Positions 8,795-17,922 of a stretch of DNA of 64,000 bases are shown one piece after another; within the stretch, counting starts at the first letter, position 1, and every line of letters begins with the position of its first letter. This DNA comes from Ruegeria lacuscaerulensis. GTDB lineage: Bacteria; Pseudomonadota; Alphaproteobacteria; Rhodobacterales; Rhodobacteraceae. The notes under the pieces were generated by a model. That model was not told where the DNA came from. It made no database searches and saw nothing but the letters and a program-made list of their open reading frames with translations. The stretch lies in assembly GCF_013031245.1 (NCBI RefSeq), contig NZ_WPZL01000017.1, positions 1-64,000 of the forward strand, written 5' to 3'. Made by a program: the position numbers and the translations under genes.

Positions 8795-10150
8795 TCACTT
8801 CTTACCCGGTGTTCCGTCAAATTTTTTCTCTAGCGACGTCCAGCAGTCAATGTAATCGTCTTGCATTGGCGCCTCGTTGGCGGCAAAGGGTGTCAGATGT
8901 TGTGGAAAGCGCGTTTCGAACATGAAGGACATCGTGTTGTCCAGCTTGTCCGGCCCAAGATTTGCATTCGAGGCTTTCTCAAATGCTTCCTTGTCCGGCC
9001 CATGCGGCAGCATCATGTTGTGCAGGCTCATACCGCCCGGAACAAAGCCCTGCGGTTTGGCGTCGTACTGGCCGTAAATGTTGCCCATCAACTCGGACAT
9101 GATGTTTTTGTGGTACCAGGGCGGGCGGAACGTGTCTTCCATCACCATCCAGCGTTCGCGGAACAGGACAAAGTCGATATTGGCTGTGCCCGGGTCACCA
9201 GACGGCGCGGTCAGCACGGTAAAGATCGATGGATCGGGATGGTCGAACAGGATCGCGCCGACCGGGCAATAGGTGCGCAGGTCGTATTTGTATGGCGCAT
9301 AGTTCCCGTGCCACGCAACCACGTCGAGCGGGCTTTGACCGATCTTCGTGGTATGGAATTGCCCGCACCATTTTACGGTTACAGTCGAGGGCACTTCGCG
9401 GTCTTCAAACGCTGCTACCGGGGCTTTGAAATCGCGCGGGTTGGCCATGCAGTTGGCACCGATCGGACCACGGCCCGGCAATTCGAATTTCTGGCCGTAA
9501 TTCTCGCAAACAAATCCGCGTGCAGGGCCTTCCAGTACCTCAACCCGGTACACCAGGCCGCGCGGGATGATGGCGATTTCCTTAGGTTCCAGATCGATGA
9601 TTCCCAATTCGGTCGCAAAGCGCAGACGGCCCTCCTGCGGGACAACCAGCAACTCGGAATCGGCCGAGTAGAAGTAGTCATCCACCATCGATTCAGTGAC
9701 CAGATAGATGTGGCTGGCCATGCCCACCTGAGTGTTCACATCCCCCGCCGTGGTCATCGTGCGCATACCGGTTAGCCAGGTCGTGCCCTCATCGGAATGA
9801 GGCACGGCGTCCCAACGGTACTGGCCCAGGCTGACCACATCCGGATCGACGCATGGCGCTGATTTCCAATGGGGGACGTCGATTTTTTCGTAACGATGCG
9901 AGTGCTTTACCGAAGGGCGGATTCGGTAACACCATGTCCGCTCGGGCGGGTTTGCGGTAAAGGCGGTACCACTCAACTGTTCGCCATACAAGCCATAATT
10001 GCACCGTTGTGGGCTGTTCATACCCTGCGGCAGAGCCCCAGGCAGCGCCTCGGTTTCGAAGTCATTGCCAAAGCCGGGCATATAGCCTTCATGCGTGCCA
10101 ACAGGGGTGCTGGCCTGTGTCAGTTTATGCGGATCAGTTGGACGGTTCAT
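8795..10150 (-). CDS. hmgA: Homogentisate 1,2-dioxygenase
   Basis: A 451-residue homogentisate dioxygenase, the Fe(II) enzyme that opens the homogentisate ring to maleylacetoacetate. The C-terminal half carries the metal-ligand region [12 protein letters not shown] (His and Glu) and the HGNYAPYKY segment. The N-terminal [19 protein letters not shown] is typical of the family. It is the first gene of a leftward operon with fahA, two accessory enzymes and DUF2783. A separate maleylacetoacetate isomerase gene is not visible here. Start 10150 is chosen because GGAGGA lies 7 bases upstream; an ATG five codons earlier overlaps that site. Confidence 0.95.
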   Translation of the reverse strand: MNRPTDPHKLTQASTPVGTHEGYMPGFGNDFETEALPGALPQGMNSPQRCNYGLYGEQLSGTAFTANPPERTWCYRIRPSVKHSHRYEKIDVPHWKSAPCVDPDVVSLGQYRWDAVPHSDEGTTWLTGMRTMTTAGDVNTQVGMASHIYLVTESMVDDYFYSADSELLVVPQEGRLRFATELGIIDLEPKEIAIIPRGLVYRVEVLEGPARGFVCENYGQKFELPGRGPIGANCMANPRDFKAPVAAFEDREVPSTVTVKWCGQFHTTKIGQSPLDVVAWHGNYAPYKYDLRTYCPVGAILFDHPDPSIFTVLTAPSGDPGTANIDFVLFRERWMVMEDTFRPPWYHKNIMSELMGNIYGQYDAKPQGFVPGGMSLHNMMLPHGPDKEAFEKASNANLGPDKLDNTMSFMFETRFPQHLTPFAANEAPMQDDYIDCWTSLEKKFDGTPGKK

Positions 10151-10183
10151 CCGGTGTTCCTCCATTTGCTGCTTGCCGCTTAA

Positions 10184-10201
10184 TAGTTGATTTTGTAACT
10201 A
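10184..10201. promoter_or_regulatory. Inverted repeat between hmgA and marR
   Basis: TAGTT and AACTA form 5-bp arms around an 8-base T-rich spacer in the 57-bp divergent region between hmgA and the MarR gene. The size and place fit a MarR-type operator controlling both genes, but the arms are short. Confidence 0.4.
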
Positions 10202-10207
10202 ACAAGA

Positions 10208-10660
10208 ATGACTCAAGACGATTATACAAAAAAAGATGACTTTGATTTGCTTGATTTCCTGCCCTACCTGCTGAACCGGGCGGCCGAGGAAAGTTCATTG
10301 GAGTTTCAGAATGTTTATAATGACCGATATGGAATGCTGCGCACGGAATGGCGGGTGTTGTTCCATCTGGGCATCTACGGCGAGCTGACCGCGACAGAGA
10401 TCGGTGAACGAGCCAAAATTCACAAAACCAAAGTCAGTCGCGCTGTGAACAAACTGGAGGCCCGAAGGTTTCTGGCCCGCGCGCGAAGCGAAGCCGACCG
10501 CAGGGTCGAGCAACTGACACTTACTCCCATTGGCCTGTCGGTCTATCGCGAATTGCGCGGCATAGCGCAGCAATACGATGCGAAACTTGCGGCAATGTTC
10601 AGCGCTGAGGAGACTGCCGTGTTGCGCAAAATGCTGCGACGGCTGGCCGATATAGGGTGA
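10208..10660 (+). CDS. MarR family regulator of the homogentisate operon
   Basis: A 150-residue winged-helix MarR protein. The recognition helix region TATEIGERAKIHKTKVSRAVNKLE is followed by the wing containing SEADRRVEQLTLT. It is transcribed away from hmgA with only 57 bp between the starts, so it most likely represses or senses ligand for the homogentisate operon (HmgR-like role, inferred). The ligand would be an aromatic acid such as homogentisate, as is common in MarR proteins. Confidence 0.85.
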   Translation: MTQDDYTKKDDFDLLDFLPYLLNRAAEESSLEFQNVYNDRYGMLRTEWRVLFHLGIYGELTATEIGERAKIHKTKVSRAVNKLEARRFLARARSEADRRVEQLTLTPIGLSVYRELRGIAQQYDAKLAAMFSAEETAVLRKMLRRLADIG

Positions 10661-10721
10661 ACACTGGTAATCAAACGCCAGCGCACACAGATTAAACCCT
10701 GAGTGGACACAGGATTATGAC

Positions 10722-11957
10722 ATGACGGCCCCGGACCCCGACGCGGCGAAATCAATCGATCTGATCAATTGGCTGGTGACGCGCGGCCTTGAAGGTGCAG
10801 ACAAGGAAGAACTGCTGGAGGGTTATTGCAACAGGTTGGTTGACCTGGGAGTTCCGCTGATGCGATTTCACGCTGCTCAGTCGGCGCTGCACCCGGTTTA
10901 CGGCGGAACCGGCTATAGTTGGTATCACGGGCAGGGTGGAGAGTACCAGACCTTTGAATACTCGGAACAGCCAAGCGAACAGTGGCAGCAAAGCCCGCTG
11001 TTTGCGATCCTGAACAATGAAGTGGATGCGATTCACGAACGTCTGGTCGATCAGAACGAACCCAGCCGGTTTCCCTTGTTGAATGACCTGCGCGAGATCG
11101 GCGCAACGGACTATTATGCAACCGGCGTAAGTTTTGACGTTCCAACCCACAACGCACCGAAAGATGCCAAAAAGGCCGTAGACGGAGTGCTGTTGTCGTG
11201 GACATCCGACGCGCCCGAAGGGTTTCAGGATAGCGACCTGTCTCTGATCAATACGGCACTGCCGCATCTGGGGCTGGCGTTGAAATCAGCGTCAAACGCA
11301 CGGGTTTCAAAGGATCTGATGCGGGTATACCTGGGCCGCGACGCCGGGCGTCGTGTTTTGTCGGGTGAGATCCGGCGGGGCTCGTTACAGCAGATCGATG
11401 CTGTGATCTGGAACTTTGATCTTGAGGGTTTCACCAGCCTGTCCGAAGAACTGCCGGGCAACGAGATCATCGAGATGCTGAACGACTATCTGGCCGTGGC
11501 GGTCGACGTTGTCCACAAATGTGATGGCAGTATCCTCAAGTTCATGGGCGACGGGCTGATGGCCATGTTCGATGTCGGTGAGATCGATGCAGACGCCCGT
11601 GCGGCGCTGGGTGCGGTGGTCGAGCTGCAAAAGCGGATGGCCGACTTGAACACGCGGCGCACAGCTGATGGTTTGCCCGTATCCAACTATACGCTGGCCC
11701 TTCATGCAGGCGAGATTCTATACGGCAATATCGGCGCGGAAACCCGTCTGGACTTTACCGTCATCGGTCCGGCTGTGAACCAGACAGCCAGAATTGCGGG
11801 GATGCATCGGTCGCTTGGTCAGCGAATCCTGATCTCGGATGACGTGGCCCGTGCTGCGCAACCCTGCGCCCAGGACCTGATTTCGGTGGGGCGCTACATG
11901 TTGCGGGGTGTGGCAGAACCGAAAGAGCTGTTTACGGTTTACGACTCGCCTAAATAA
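10722..11957 (+). CDS. Class III adenylate/guanylate cyclase
   Basis: A 411-residue cytoplasmic nucleotide cyclase. The C-terminal half holds the catalytic domain: the first metal aspartate is D233 in NFDLEGFTSL and the second is D277 in KFMGDGLMAMF. The downstream VNQTARI segment supplies the transition-state Asn and Arg. The N-terminal 200 residues form a divergent sensor-like region without membrane segments. All catalytic positions look intact, so it probably makes cAMP; substrate choice between ATP and GTP cannot be settled from sequence here. It starts 62 bases after the marR gene in the same direction and could be co-transcribed. Confidence 0.85.
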   Translation: MTAPDPDAAKSIDLINWLVTRGLEGADKEELLEGYCNRLVDLGVPLMRFHAAQSALHPVYGGTGYSWYHGQGGEYQTFEYSEQPSEQWQQSPLFAILNNEVDAIHERLVDQNEPSRFPLLNDLREIGATDYYATGVSFDVPTHNAPKDAKKAVDGVLLSWTSDAPEGFQDSDLSLINTALPHLGLALKSASNARVSKDLMRVYLGRDAGRRVLSGEIRRGSLQQIDAVIWNFDLEGFTSLSEELPGNEIIEMLNDYLAVAVDVVHKCDGSILKFMGDGLMAMFDVGEIDADARAALGAVVELQKRMADLNTRRTADGLPVSNYTLALHAGEILYGNIGAETRLDFTVIGPAVNQTARIAGMHRSLGQRILISDDVARAAQPCAQDLISVGRYMLRGVAEPKELFTVYDSPK

Positions 11958-12003
11958 CAATCGTCCGGTTCGGTGTTCTAATTTGCGTGTAAGTTGACCT
12001 TAC

Positions 12004-12435
12004 TTAACCCGAGCGCAATCCGTCGATTATCTTACGCATGTACTCCATGAATTGCGCTTGCTCTGGTTCATTCAGAACACGAAGTGCTTCGGCATTCACA
12101 TTCTGCGCCGCATCATATGCTCTGTCTCGAAGTGCCTTGGCTTTGTCCGTTAGCCAGATCAATTGGGCCCTTGCGTCAGTAGGGTTCTTTGTCCGCTTTA
12201 TCAAGCCATCCCGTTCCATTCGGTTGAGTGTGTTCGCCAGCGTGGCTTGTTCAACATCGATTTTCTTCAACAGGTCCTTTTGTGAAACACCATCCCTTAA
12301 CCAAAGCTCCAGCAGAATTGGGAACTGCCCAACAACAATACCAAGTGGCATAATACGTTGCTGCAGCTCCTTTGCGAACAGTCTCGCCATGTGATTGACC
12401 AGATATCCGGCCGAGTTTTCTTTCTTAAAATCCAT
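12004..12435 (-). CDS. MarR family transcriptional regulator
   Basis: A 143-residue winged-helix MarR protein. The DNA-recognition segment VSQKDLLKKIDVEQATLANTLNRME is followed by the wing NPTDARAQLIWLT. It is divergent from a quinol monooxygenase-like gene, and the 79-bp space between them carries two palindromes that are likely its binding sites, so autoregulation and control of that pair is expected. The inducer is unknown; phenolics or quinones would fit the neighbour. Confidence 0.88.
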   Translation of the reverse strand: MDFKKENSAGYLVNHMARLFAKELQQRIMPLGIVVGQFPILLELWLRDGVSQKDLLKKIDVEQATLANTLNRMERDGLIKRTKNPTDARAQLIWLTDKAKALRDRAYDAAQNVNAEALRVLNEPEQAQFMEYMRKIIDGLRSG

Positions 12436-12450
12436 GCATGAAATTTACAC

Positions 12451-12470
12451 TTGAATAGCATGCTATGCAA
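12451..12470. promoter_or_regulatory. MarR operator candidate 1
   Basis: The perfect 12-bp palindrome ATAGCATGCTAT (12455-12466) lies within a 20-bp region that is symmetric apart from one pair. It is 16-35 bases from the start of the marR gene and forms a pair with a second palindrome centred 22 bp away. Confidence 0.6.
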
Positions 12471-12472
12471 TA

Positions 12473-12492
12473 TTACATAGTGTGCTATGTAA
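12473..12492. promoter_or_regulatory. MarR operator candidate 2
   Basis: TTACATAG and CTATGTAA give perfect 8-bp arms around a 4-base centre. The core shares ATAG-N4-CTAT with the neighbouring palindrome. It lies 23-42 bases upstream of the monooxygenase-like gene start, where it would overlap the promoter. Confidence 0.6.
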
Positions 12493-12514
12493 ATTTAAAA
12501 CGAAAGGAAACGCA

Positions 12515-12883
12515 ATGGCTCGCATCGAAGAACTGGATCGAATTTCCACCCTGGCCGATCAAATGCAGACGGATGAAGGTCCGGTCGTACTGATCAACCT
12601 GTTTACGGTTGATGCCAAGGATGAAGCCGCCTTGCTTAAGGCATGGGCGCATGACGCAGACTTCATGAAATCACAGCCGGGGTATATCTCGACCCAGCTT
12701 CACAAGGGCATCGCCGGCAGTTCGACGTTTGTGAACTATGCCATCTGGCTGGATGTCAAAAGCTTCTGTGAGGCGTTCACCCATCCCGAATTCCAGCGCC
12801 GCATTTCAGATTACCCGGACAGCGCCGTGGCGCGGCCGCACCTGTTTCGAAAACTTGCGGTCGATAACCACTGCGTAGCGTAG
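12515..12883 (+). CDS. Antibiotic biosynthesis monooxygenase (ABM) domain protein
   Basis: A 122-residue protein with an ABM-type ferredoxin-like domain: the VVLINLFTVDAKDEAALLKAW strand-helix and the later PGYISTQLHKG strand are typical. Members include cofactor-free quinol monooxygenases such as YgiN and heme-degrading proteins; the specific reaction here is unknown. Start 12515 is preferred because AAAGGAAA lies just upstream; an earlier in-frame ATG falls inside the second palindrome. It is followed after 21 bases by a small membrane protein, and both are probably controlled by the divergent MarR. Confidence 0.75.
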   Translation: MARIEELDRISTLADQMQTDEGPVVLINLFTVDAKDEAALLKAWAHDADFMKSQPGYISTQLHKGIAGSSTFVNYAIWLDVKSFCEAFTHPEFQRRISDYPDSAVARPHLFRKLAVDNHCVA

Positions 12884-12904
12884 CACTTTGAAGGGAGTAG
12901 CCTG

Positions 12905-13354
12905 ATGTTGCGAACAATTCACCCACTTGCCGGAGGCGTCGCTTTTCTGACGATCCTGATATTCTGGACTTCCACAGTCTACAGCGAGCTATTTGGAACC
13001 TACGCGACTGTTGTCACCGTCAAATCCATGATCCTGAACGGTCTTTTTGTCCTCATCCCTGCGATGGCGATTGTGGGCGCGACCGGCATGTCCATAGGTC
13101 GACGACGCAAGGATGACCCGGCGATAGCCAAGAAAAAACGTATGCCGTTCATAGCTGCTAATGGTCTGCTGGTTCTTGTCCCTGCAGCAATCTATCTGAG
13201 CACGAAAGCAAACGCCGACGCATTCGACACGAGCTTTTACACCGTGCAGGTCATCGAATTGATTGCGGGCGCGACCAATCTAACACTGATGGGGCTGAAC
13301 ATTCGCGATGGTCGAGCAATAAATGCGCGTAGACGAATGGCCGCCGGAAAGTAA
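12905..13354 (+). CDS. Four-helix membrane protein of unknown function
   Basis: A 149-residue integral membrane protein with four predicted hydrophobic segments (roughly residues 10-28, 38-60, 80-97 and 110-130). The second and third share an NGL(F/L)VL(I/V)PA motif, which points to an internal duplication. Basic stretches RRRK and KKKR lie in the loop between them, so that loop is likely cytoplasmic. It is probably co-transcribed with the ABM protein gene (GGGAG ribosome site). I do not recognise the family. Confidence 0.7.
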   Translation: MLRTIHPLAGGVAFLTILIFWTSTVYSELFGTYATVVTVKSMILNGLFVLIPAMAIVGATGMSIGRRRKDDPAIAKKKRMPFIAANGLLVLVPAAIYLSTKANADAFDTSFYTVQVIELIAGATNLTLMGLNIRDGRAINARRRMAAGK

Positions 13355-13424
13355 GATGTTGTCGAAATGCTCGTCGCAATCGGCTTTTGTGTCCTGAGCA
13401 ACCCTGCCGACCGGCACTCAATGC

Positions 13425-14234
13425 TCAGAAATCGATCTCAACGCCGGGTAGGTTGAGTTCTTTCATCATGTCGCGCAACTCCTGCCGCGCGGCGATGTTC
13501 GAGATGTTTAGTTGTTTGACGCCGATATCCTTGAGGTCCAGCAGGGTCAGCCCCCGTGGGAACAGTTCTCGGAAAATAACCCGCTCGGAAAATCCCGAGG
13601 CGACGCGGAAACCGATGCGCTGCGACAGCAATTCGATCGCACGCTGCATCTTTTCCTTGTTGACCATGCGCTGCGTGCCGACGCGGTTGCGTACGACGAC
13701 CCAGTCGATGGGTTTCAGCCCGGCCTGCGCCCGCAGTTGCCGCGCGTTCCAGACCATCTCGGAATAGACGGATGGCCCAAGAATTTTTTCACCCTTCGAA
13801 TCGATCCGGGCCAGCAGGTCAAAGTCGATGAAACTGTCGTTCAGCGGCGTGATCAATGTATCGGCCAGAGAATGCGCCACTTGGCTGAGGCGGGTGTGCG
13901 AGCCGGGGCAGTCGATGAGAATAAAGTCGCTGTCGCTCTCCAACTCGGACACGGCGGCGGACAGGCGGTGATCATAGATGTTTTCACCCGGCTTGAGCGT
14001 GGACGCGTCAATCTCGGGCAGGTCGTGGTGGCGAGGCGTCGGCAGGGGCGCTTCTGAGCCGTTCAGGAAATTCCCGCGGTTTTCGAAATAGCGCCCGAGG
14101 CTGCGCTGCCGTAGGTCCAGATCCAGGGTGCTGACCTTGTGGCCCAGCCGGGCCAACGCCGTGGCCACATGCATCGATACGGTCGATTTGCCTGCGCCGC
14201 CCTTCTCGTTCCCCACTACGATGATATGTGCCAT
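13425..14234 (-). CDS. mipZ: Division-plane positioning ATPase MipZ
   Basis: A 269-residue ParA/MinD-type ATPase. The deviant Walker A motif KGGAGKST is at 11-18 and DLDLRQRSLGRYFENR follows, a segment I associate with MipZ. In Caulobacter MipZ binds ParB near the origin and blocks FtsZ assembly away from midcell, and a gene of this family is common in alphaproteobacteria lacking Min. The start at 14234 (MAHIIVV) places the P-loop at the normal distance; the open frame extends 29 codons further upstream without family similarity. It is monocistronic and convergent with the four-helix protein gene. Confidence 0.88.
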   Translation of the reverse strand: MAHIIVVGNEKGGAGKSTVSMHVATALARLGHKVSTLDLDLRQRSLGRYFENRGNFLNGSEAPLPTPRHHDLPEIDASTLKPGENIYDHRLSAAVSELESDSDFILIDCPGSHTRLSQVAHSLADTLITPLNDSFIDFDLLARIDSKGEKILGPSVYSEMVWNARQLRAQAGLKPIDWVVVRNRVGTQRMVNKEKMQRAIELLSQRIGFRVASGFSERVIFRELFPRGLTLLDLKDIGVKQLNISNIAARQELRDMMKELNLPGVEIDF

Positions 14235-14452
14235 GCCTGTATTCCCATGTCCCGCCGTGCTTACCCACACGTTGTTGTAGGCCACTATATGTTGTGTGAG
14301 GCGCGAATGGAAGAACCCCAAGCGTTGTTGCGGTGCAATTACAGACTCTAATTTGGAAAACTACGAAAGGTAGGCAGGTTAGGGTGAGTGCTTGTCAAAT
14401 TCAGCGCCCTGTTTCACTGTCCGGATCAGCAAAATTGCGATAGGGGCAGCCG

Positions 14453-15340
14453 TTGGAGCATCTGTTTCTGAACGTTCTGAACGTAGTTCTGCCTGTACTG
14501 ATCTGCGCCGGTATCGGATACAGTTTGGCTCTGATCAAGGCGCCGTTCGACAATAAGGTCATCGGTGGGATCGTGTCTCGAGTGGGCTACCCGACGCTGA
14601 TCATTTCTCATCTGTCCACCACCAAAATCGCTGTCGGCACCTTCCTTGACGTGATGGCTGCTGCCGCATTGGCTATCGCCGGTTTCGGAGCATTTGGGTT
14701 TGTCGCACTCAAAGCCATGCGCCTGCCGGCGCGCGCGTTCCTGACGCCGCTGATGCATGGTAATGTCGGCAATATCGGCCTGCCGATCACCCTGTTGGCA
14801 TTGGGCGATACAGGAATGGCCTATACGATGGGGTTTGTCGTCGTTGTACTGATCAGCATCTTCACCGTCGGCATGTGGATCCCGGCCGGAGAGTTTTCAC
14901 TAAAGAAACTCGTCACGTCCCCGATAATCTACGCGGTGATCATATCCCTGACACTGATGGCCACAGGATTTGAGCTGCCCCAGCCGGTCGCCAAGTCCTT
15001 TGATATTCTCGGCGGTCTTTCGATCCCGCTGATGTTGCTGACGCTGGGATACACGTTGGAGACTTTGCAGATCAAAAGCCTCAGTCGCGCAGTGGTGCTA
15101 ACGGCTTTGCATCTGGTTATGGCAGTGGTGATCGCCAGCGGGCTGGTCTGGGCATTCGGGTTTACGGGGGCAGAACGCGGCGCGGTGATCCTGTGCTGCC
15201 TGATGCCGTCATCGGTGGCGACCTATCTGTTCATAGACCAGCACGTGCCAGAATTCGGGCCGGACGTGGCGGGGTTCATCTTGGTCTCGACGCTGAGCAC
15301 GATCATTGTTCTGCCCATTGCCCTCTCGTACTGGATCTGA
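14453..15340 (+). CDS. AEC family transporter
   Basis: A 295-residue membrane protein of the auxin-efflux-carrier/malonate-transporter family, with about ten hydrophobic segments in two five-helix halves. The pattern GYPTLIISHLST early and the GNVGNIGLPI crossing segment in the middle are typical. Substrates of this family are organic acids or amino acids, and none can be assigned here. The start codon is TTG, with AGGGG 6 bases upstream; no ATG fits the N-terminal helix. Confidence 0.8.
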   Translation: MEHLFLNVLNVVLPVLICAGIGYSLALIKAPFDNKVIGGIVSRVGYPTLIISHLSTTKIAVGTFLDVMAAAALAIAGFGAFGFVALKAMRLPARAFLTPLMHGNVGNIGLPITLLALGDTGMAYTMGFVVVVLISIFTVGMWIPAGEFSLKKLVTSPIIYAVIISLTLMATGFELPQPVAKSFDILGGLSIPLMLLTLGYTLETLQIKSLSRAVVLTALHLVMAVVIASGLVWAFGFTGAERGAVILCCLMPSSVATYLFIDQHVPEFGPDVAGFILVSTLSTIIVLPIALSYWI

Positions 15341-15420
15341 CTTGCGCCCTATGCGCAGCGGCAAAAATCGCTAAACTGCTGATTAATTGCATTAAAGAAC
15401 CAAAGATTTGGGGCAAGTTC

Positions 15421-17013
15421 ATGAGCGACGAGAACTCTCAGGAAGAAGTCCAAAAGAAGCGCGCCCGCGTTGTGTTGGCGATGACTGCGATCTGCATGAT
15501 GGTTGTCGGTTTCAATACCACAGCCGTGGCAACTATTCTTCCCAACCTGAAAGCCGAGTTTGATCTGACACCGTCCGGGTTGCAATGGGTGATGGCAATC
15601 TACACCGTGACCAGTGCGACGCTTGTCACAATCGTCAGCCGCCTGGGCGATATCACCGGCAAGATGGGTGTGTTTTTCATTGGCATGATCGTCTTCGCCA
15701 TCGGGTCCGCCTCGGTTTTGTTCTCACAGGACACCGCCATGCTGCTGTTCGGCCGCGGCGCGCAGGGCGCAGGGGCGGCGGCTCTGTTCGGCACGTCCTT
15801 GTCATTGCTGACCGCCGCCACGCCCGAAGACCAACGCGCCAGCGTAACGGGCGCGTGGGGGGCTATTGTTGGACTTGCAATTGGTGTCGGCCCGATCGTC
15901 GGCGGCGCATTTGGCCATTATATCAGCTGGAGGGCGGTATTTGCGACCGATCTGCTTTTGCTTGCCGCTGCCTTTGTGATCGGGCTACGCGTCAGCAGAG
16001 GTAAATACGTGCCGGATACACGTCTGGCTGGGGCCGAATTCGATTATCCGGGCGCCTTGGCGATACTCCTTTTTCTCGGACCCTTGTCCTTTGCGCTTAG
16101 CAACGGTGAGAGCAACGGCTGGGGCACACCGTTGACCCTTGTGCCGCTGGGCGTGGCGGCGGTGGCGACACTTGGTCTGGTCTACGCCTCGCGCCGAAGT
16201 GATGATCCGCTGGTCGAACTGCGCTATTTTCGGCATCCGCGTTACTTCATGGCTGCTGCGGGGATGTTCTTTACCGGTTTTACGCTGTTCTGCTTCTTCG
16301 TGTATTTCAACACCTTCGTCCAGTCGCCGGATGCCTTCGGTTATTCCTCGATCGGCGCAGGACTGGCGATCATGCCCCTCAGCCTCAGCATGTTTGTTGT
16401 CTCGGTCACGGCACCGCGGTTTCTCGCGCCCTACAGTTTTCAATGGCCCGTAGCGATTGGTCTGGGTGCGATGGCCTGTGGATTTTTGTTGCTGATGACA
16501 ACAACGAACACGACGCAATACGCCGAGATCTGGTGGAAACTTTTGATCGTCGGGATTGGGATGGGCATCTGTTTTTCCCTGCTGCCGCGTCTCGGCCTGC
16601 GCCTGCTGCCCGAAGAACATATGGGGCAGGGGTCGGGCGTCATCAACGCCTTCCTCTATTTTGGGGCCACCCTTGGCGCTGTGGTCGGGGGGCTGGCCGA
16701 GGCGATCACAATCCGCCGGGGCTTGTCTGAGGTGATCAAAGCCCTTCCCGCCGGTTCAACCGAACGCGAGGATTTGGCCCATGCCCTGGCCCACGGCACG
16801 CCTGGTCAAATCCAGCAGCTGATCGCAGGGATGGACCCTACGGCCGGGACCACTTTGGCCAAAGCCCTGCGGGACTTGCAGGACAACGCCTTTGACAGCG
16901 CCATGCTGGTTGCTGCGATTGGCGCGCTGATTGGGATGGCGCTGGCGCTGATATTGTTGCGGGGACCGGTGCCGCCAGTGCACTGTGCGGTGGAACTGAC
17001 TCGGAATAAATAA
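15421..17013 (+). CDS. MFS transporter, DHA2 (14-helix) type
   Basis: A 530-residue major facilitator protein with about 14 hydrophobic segments, of the EmrB/QacA drug:H+ antiporter type. The N-terminal region has NTTAVATILPNL and LQWVMAIYTVT, and the A-loop motif appears as SRLGDITGKMG. These proteins expel lipophilic drugs or related compounds in exchange for protons. The ATG at 15421 precedes a charged N-terminal tail and the first helix; longer upstream readings are unlikely because they overlap the previous gene. Downstream it is convergent with an unknown gene. Confidence 0.85.
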   Translation: MSDENSQEEVQKKRARVVLAMTAICMMVVGFNTTAVATILPNLKAEFDLTPSGLQWVMAIYTVTSATLVTIVSRLGDITGKMGVFFIGMIVFAIGSASVLFSQDTAMLLFGRGAQGAGAAALFGTSLSLLTAATPEDQRASVTGAWGAIVGLAIGVGPIVGGAFGHYISWRAVFATDLLLLAAAFVIGLRVSRGKYVPDTRLAGAEFDYPGALAILLFLGPLSFALSNGESNGWGTPLTLVPLGVAAVATLGLVYASRRSDDPLVELRYFRHPRYFMAAAGMFFTGFTLFCFFVYFNTFVQSPDAFGYSSIGAGLAIMPLSLSMFVVSVTAPRFLAPYSFQWPVAIGLGAMACGFLLLMTTTNTTQYAEIWWKLLIVGIGMGICFSLLPRLGLRLLPEEHMGQGSGVINAFLYFGATLGAVVGGLAEAITIRRGLSEVIKALPAGSTEREDLAHALAHGTPGQIQQLIAGMDPTAGTTLAKALRDLQDNAFDSAMLVAAIGALIGMALALILLRGPVPPVHCAVELTRNK

Positions 17014-17111
17014 TGTAGCTTGCGTGGCCATGTCGGAACGCCCGGCAAAATTGGCCAAGACCCAATTTCCATTGGGTGCGCCTAAGGTCAAGTTTGCGGA
17101 CAAAGTTGCCA

Positions 17112-17534
17112 TTAAGAATGCTCCCATCTTCCGCGAACTTCGTGGATTACAGTTTCCACACTTCCATCGGTATCATCGCAGGAAAAGTAAGCGATATTGA
17201 GTGCACTGTACTGACCTTCGAAAGGTGCAATTTTCCTCACTGCTTTTTCGGCCTCATAAACTGACAAATGAGTGCCTTCCAGCATCAGGCGCGCAATGGG
17301 AACAACGGATCGGGCTAAAGGGTGATCTACTCTCTCACTCCACACATCTATCAGATCCGAAAGCGTTTCTTTTGCCACACCGGTGCTTTGGGGCGGGCGG
17401 CATATCTCTTCGAGGACCATAAACACAGCATTAGTGGATATTGAAAGAGCGACATCAACCAGTTCTATAACTTTTTCACGGTTGGCGTAGGGAAAGGCAC
17501 AGTCAATCGACTTGGAGAACTCAGCTTCGTTCAT
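17112..17534 (-). CDS. Hypothetical protein
   Basis: A 140-residue soluble, acidic, mostly helical protein that I do not recognise. It has no signal peptide or membrane segment and no obvious motif. The ATG is preceded by only a weak ribosome site. It is a single gene between the MFS transporter and the rpmE terminator. Codon use looks somewhat less GC-rich than its neighbours, so it may be an acquired gene; this is an impression, not a measurement. Confidence 0.55.
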   Translation of the reverse strand: MNEAEFSKSIDCAFPYANREKVIELVDVALSISTNAVFMVLEEICRPPQSTGVAKETLSDLIDVWSERVDHPLARSVVPIARLMLEGTHLSVYEAEKAVRKIAPFEGQYSALNIAYFSCDDTDGSVETVIHEVRGRWEHS

Positions 17535-17638
17535 AGCGGTCGCTTTCGGGAGTATTATTGCATTTTTTCAGTTCACACAGCAGTCATACCAAGGTCAACA
17601 AGGGCTCGAAGCTGACCAATCCATTCCTTTCAAGCCAG

Positions 17639-17668
17639 AAAAAAAGGCCGCCCCTAAGGACGGCCTTT
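17639..17668 (-). terminator. Rho-independent terminator after rplS-rpmE
   Basis: AAAGGCCG (17643-17650) pairs with CGGCCTTT (17661-17668) around a 10-base loop. Read on the minus strand, the hairpin ends in a run of seven T. It lies 22 bases after the rpmE stop. Confidence 0.88.
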
Positions 17669-17689
17669 CGCATTCGAAACGGGTCAGGC

Positions 17690-17911
17690 TCAGAAGCCCA
17701 GACCTTCGTATTTCTTCTTGAACTTCGACACACGGCCGCCGGCGTCCATCAGACGTGACGAGCCACCGGTCCACGCGGGGTGCGAGGAGGGGTCGATTTC
17801 CAGAGCCAGCTGGTCGCCTTCGCTACCCCAGGTGGATTTCATCTGAACCACGGTGCCATCGGTCATTTTGACGTCGATGAAGTGGTAATCGGGATGGATG
17901 TCTTTTTTCAT
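17690..17911 (-). CDS. rpmE: 50S ribosomal protein L31
   Basis: A 73-residue L31 of the alphaproteobacterial type ([12 protein letters not shown] start, then the HPAWTGGSS segment). It contains no cysteine at all, so it is the zinc-independent form rather than the CxxC form. It follows rplS after 11 bases and is followed by a strong terminator, so the two genes make one transcript. Confidence 0.95.
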   Translation of the reverse strand: MKKDIHPDYHFIDVKMTDGTVVQMKSTWGSEGDQLALEIDPSSHPAWTGGSSRLMDAGGRVSKFKKKYEGLGF

Positions 17912-17922
17912 CTTTCCGCTCC

